From Caldilineaceae bacterium (lineage in GTDB: Bacteria > Chloroflexota > Anaerolineae > Caldilineales > Caldilineaceae), in NCBI GenBank assembly GCA_024643705.1, contig JAHEML010000354.1, forward strand, positions 1 to 5,047: a DNA stretch of 5,047 nucleotides, read 5' to 3'. A program made the translations under genes and the position numbers. Position 1 is the first letter of the stretch. Each line of letters opens with the position of its first letter. Below the pieces are notes generated by a model, which saw nothing but the letters and a program-made list of their open reading frames with translations, made no database searches and was not told where the DNA came from. Positions 4,386-5,047 of the stretch are shown here, piece after piece.

Positions 4386-5047
4386 CTATGCCCGATTCAG
4401 TTTCCGATACGTCAGCCGGTGCGGTCGATCCGCGGCCGGCCCCAGCCGTTTGCGCCGGTCTTCTTCATATTCGCTGTAATTGCCAGGGAACCAGCGCACT
4501 TCGCTCTCGCCTTCAAAGGCGATGATGTGGGTGGCAATGCGATCCAAAAACCAGCGATCATGGGAGATCACCAGGGCTGTGCCCGCGAAGGTTTCCAGGG
4601 CGTCTTCCAGGGCGCGCAGGGTGTTCACGTCCAGATCGTTGCTCGGCTCATCCAGCAGGATCACATTGGCACCACTTTTGAGCAGCTTTGCCAGGTGGAC
4701 CCGGTTGCGCTCGCCGCCGGAAAGAGCGCCCACTTTCTTCTGCTGGTCTGTGCCGCCAAAGGTGAAGCGGGAGACATACGCCCGGCTGTTGACCAGCCGA
4801 TCGCCCAGTTTCATCTGCTCATTGCCCTCGGAAATCTCCTGCCAGACGGTCTTGTTGGGGTCGAGATCGTCCCGGCTCTGGTCCACATGGGCCAGTTGCA
4901 CTGTGCTGCCGACGGTCATTGTGCCTTTGTCAGGCTGCTCCTGGCCGGTGATCATCCGAAATAGTGTCGTCTTGCCCGCGCCGTTGGGACCGATAATGCC
5001 GATAATCGCGCCGGCCGGCACGTCGAAAGTGACGTTTTCATAGAGCA
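4386..5047 (-). CDS. ettA: Energy-dependent translational throttle protein EttA, C-terminal NBD (5' end outside window)
   Basis: The visible 219 complete codons are the second nucleotide-binding domain of an ABC-F protein, closely following the EttA pattern known from E. coli. EttA binds the ribosomal E site and gates the first elongation step according to ATP/ADP levels. In visible-residue numbering, LYENVTFDVPAG leads to Walker A GPNGAGKTT (19-27), LFRMITGQEQPDKGT follows, then LSGGE (108-112), Walker B with catalytic Glu in ILLDEPSNDLD (129-139) and the H-switch SHDRWFLDRIATHI (161-174). The tail, ending YRKLNRA before TAG (4388-4386), sits at the usual EttA length, so this TAG looks like a true stop. 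The catalytic Glu is encoded by GAG, unlike in NBD1 of the downstream paralogue. Serine replaces the usual Thr in DEPTNDLD, a mild change. The N-terminal NBD, arm and linker are outside the window. Confidence 0.92.
   Translation of the reverse strand, partial: LYENVTFDVPAGAIIGIIGPNGAGKTTLFRMITGQEQPDKGTMTVGSTVQLAHVDQSRDDLDPNKTVWQEISEGNEQMKLGDRLVNSRAYVSRFTFGGTDQQKKVGALSGGERNRVHLAKLLKSGANVILLDEPSNDLDVNTLRALEDALETFAGTALVISHDRWFLDRIATHIIAFEGESEVRWFPGNYSEYEEDRRKRLGPAADRPHRLTYRKLNRA

Noticed and set aside
1177..4388. Complete reassignment of TAG to an amino acid
   Set aside because: TAG ends EttA at the family's normal length and ends the SAF protein right before an overlapping SD, so it works as a stop here.
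4251..4964. Plus-strand 237-codon ORF opposite ettA and the gap
   Set aside because: It is antisense to the highly conserved EttA NBD2. Its predicted protein has the typical look of reversed ABC motifs (ARLIQQDHIG) and crosses the hairpin repeat.

Overview
The window reads as a piece of a fairly GC-rich bacterial chromosome with four genes, all on the minus strand. In transcription order (right to left) they are: the C-terminal part of an EttA-type ABC-F ATPase (4386-5047, its 5' end beyond the window), a second ABC-F ATPase (2633-4285), a homoserine-dehydrogenase-like oxidoreductase with a C-terminal SAF domain (1177-2538), and the first 386 residues of a polytopic GT-C-like membrane protein (1-1158, its 3' end beyond the window). 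Gene content, codon style and intergenic regions filled with short-word repeats suggest a Chloroflexota bacterium (Anaerolineae/Ardenticatenia-like). That assignment is inference from general resemblance and was not tested by any search.

The two right-hand genes are tandem ABC-F paralogues. These are soluble ribosome-associated ATPases with two nucleotide-binding domains and no membrane part. The oxidoreductase and membrane-protein genes lie only 18 bases apart, with a shared stop/Shine-Dalgarno overlap, and are probably co-translated. Nothing in the sequence shows a shared pathway between the ABC-F pair and the two left-hand genes.

The striking feature is that two of the four genes are each cut by exactly one in-frame TAG (1783-1785 and 3707-3709), with no other damage and with conserved family sequence continuing in the same frame. 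In the second ABC-F gene the TAG stands exactly where the catalytic glutamate after Walker B in the first NBD belongs, a one-base change from GAG. Both TAGs lie in the same 8-base sense context, ACTAGCCG. TAG also terminates two genes in this window at plausible ends (1177-1179, 4386-4388), so wholesale reassignment of TAG is unlikely. Sequencing or assembly error, DNA damage, recent parallel nonsense mutation, or low-level amber suppression remain open.

The two longer intergenic gaps (2539-2632 and 4286-4385) carry no gene that I can see. They hold short direct and inverted repeats: a GAGATT triplet, a 12-bp perfect inverted repeat overlapping an ABC-F stop codon, a 24-bp-arm hairpin between the two ABC-F genes, and a GGGTATT tandem that fills the ribosome-binding position of the second ABC-F gene. 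The plus strand has only shadow ORFs. I see no RNA gene, CRISPR array, transposase or recognisable new defence or metabolic system.
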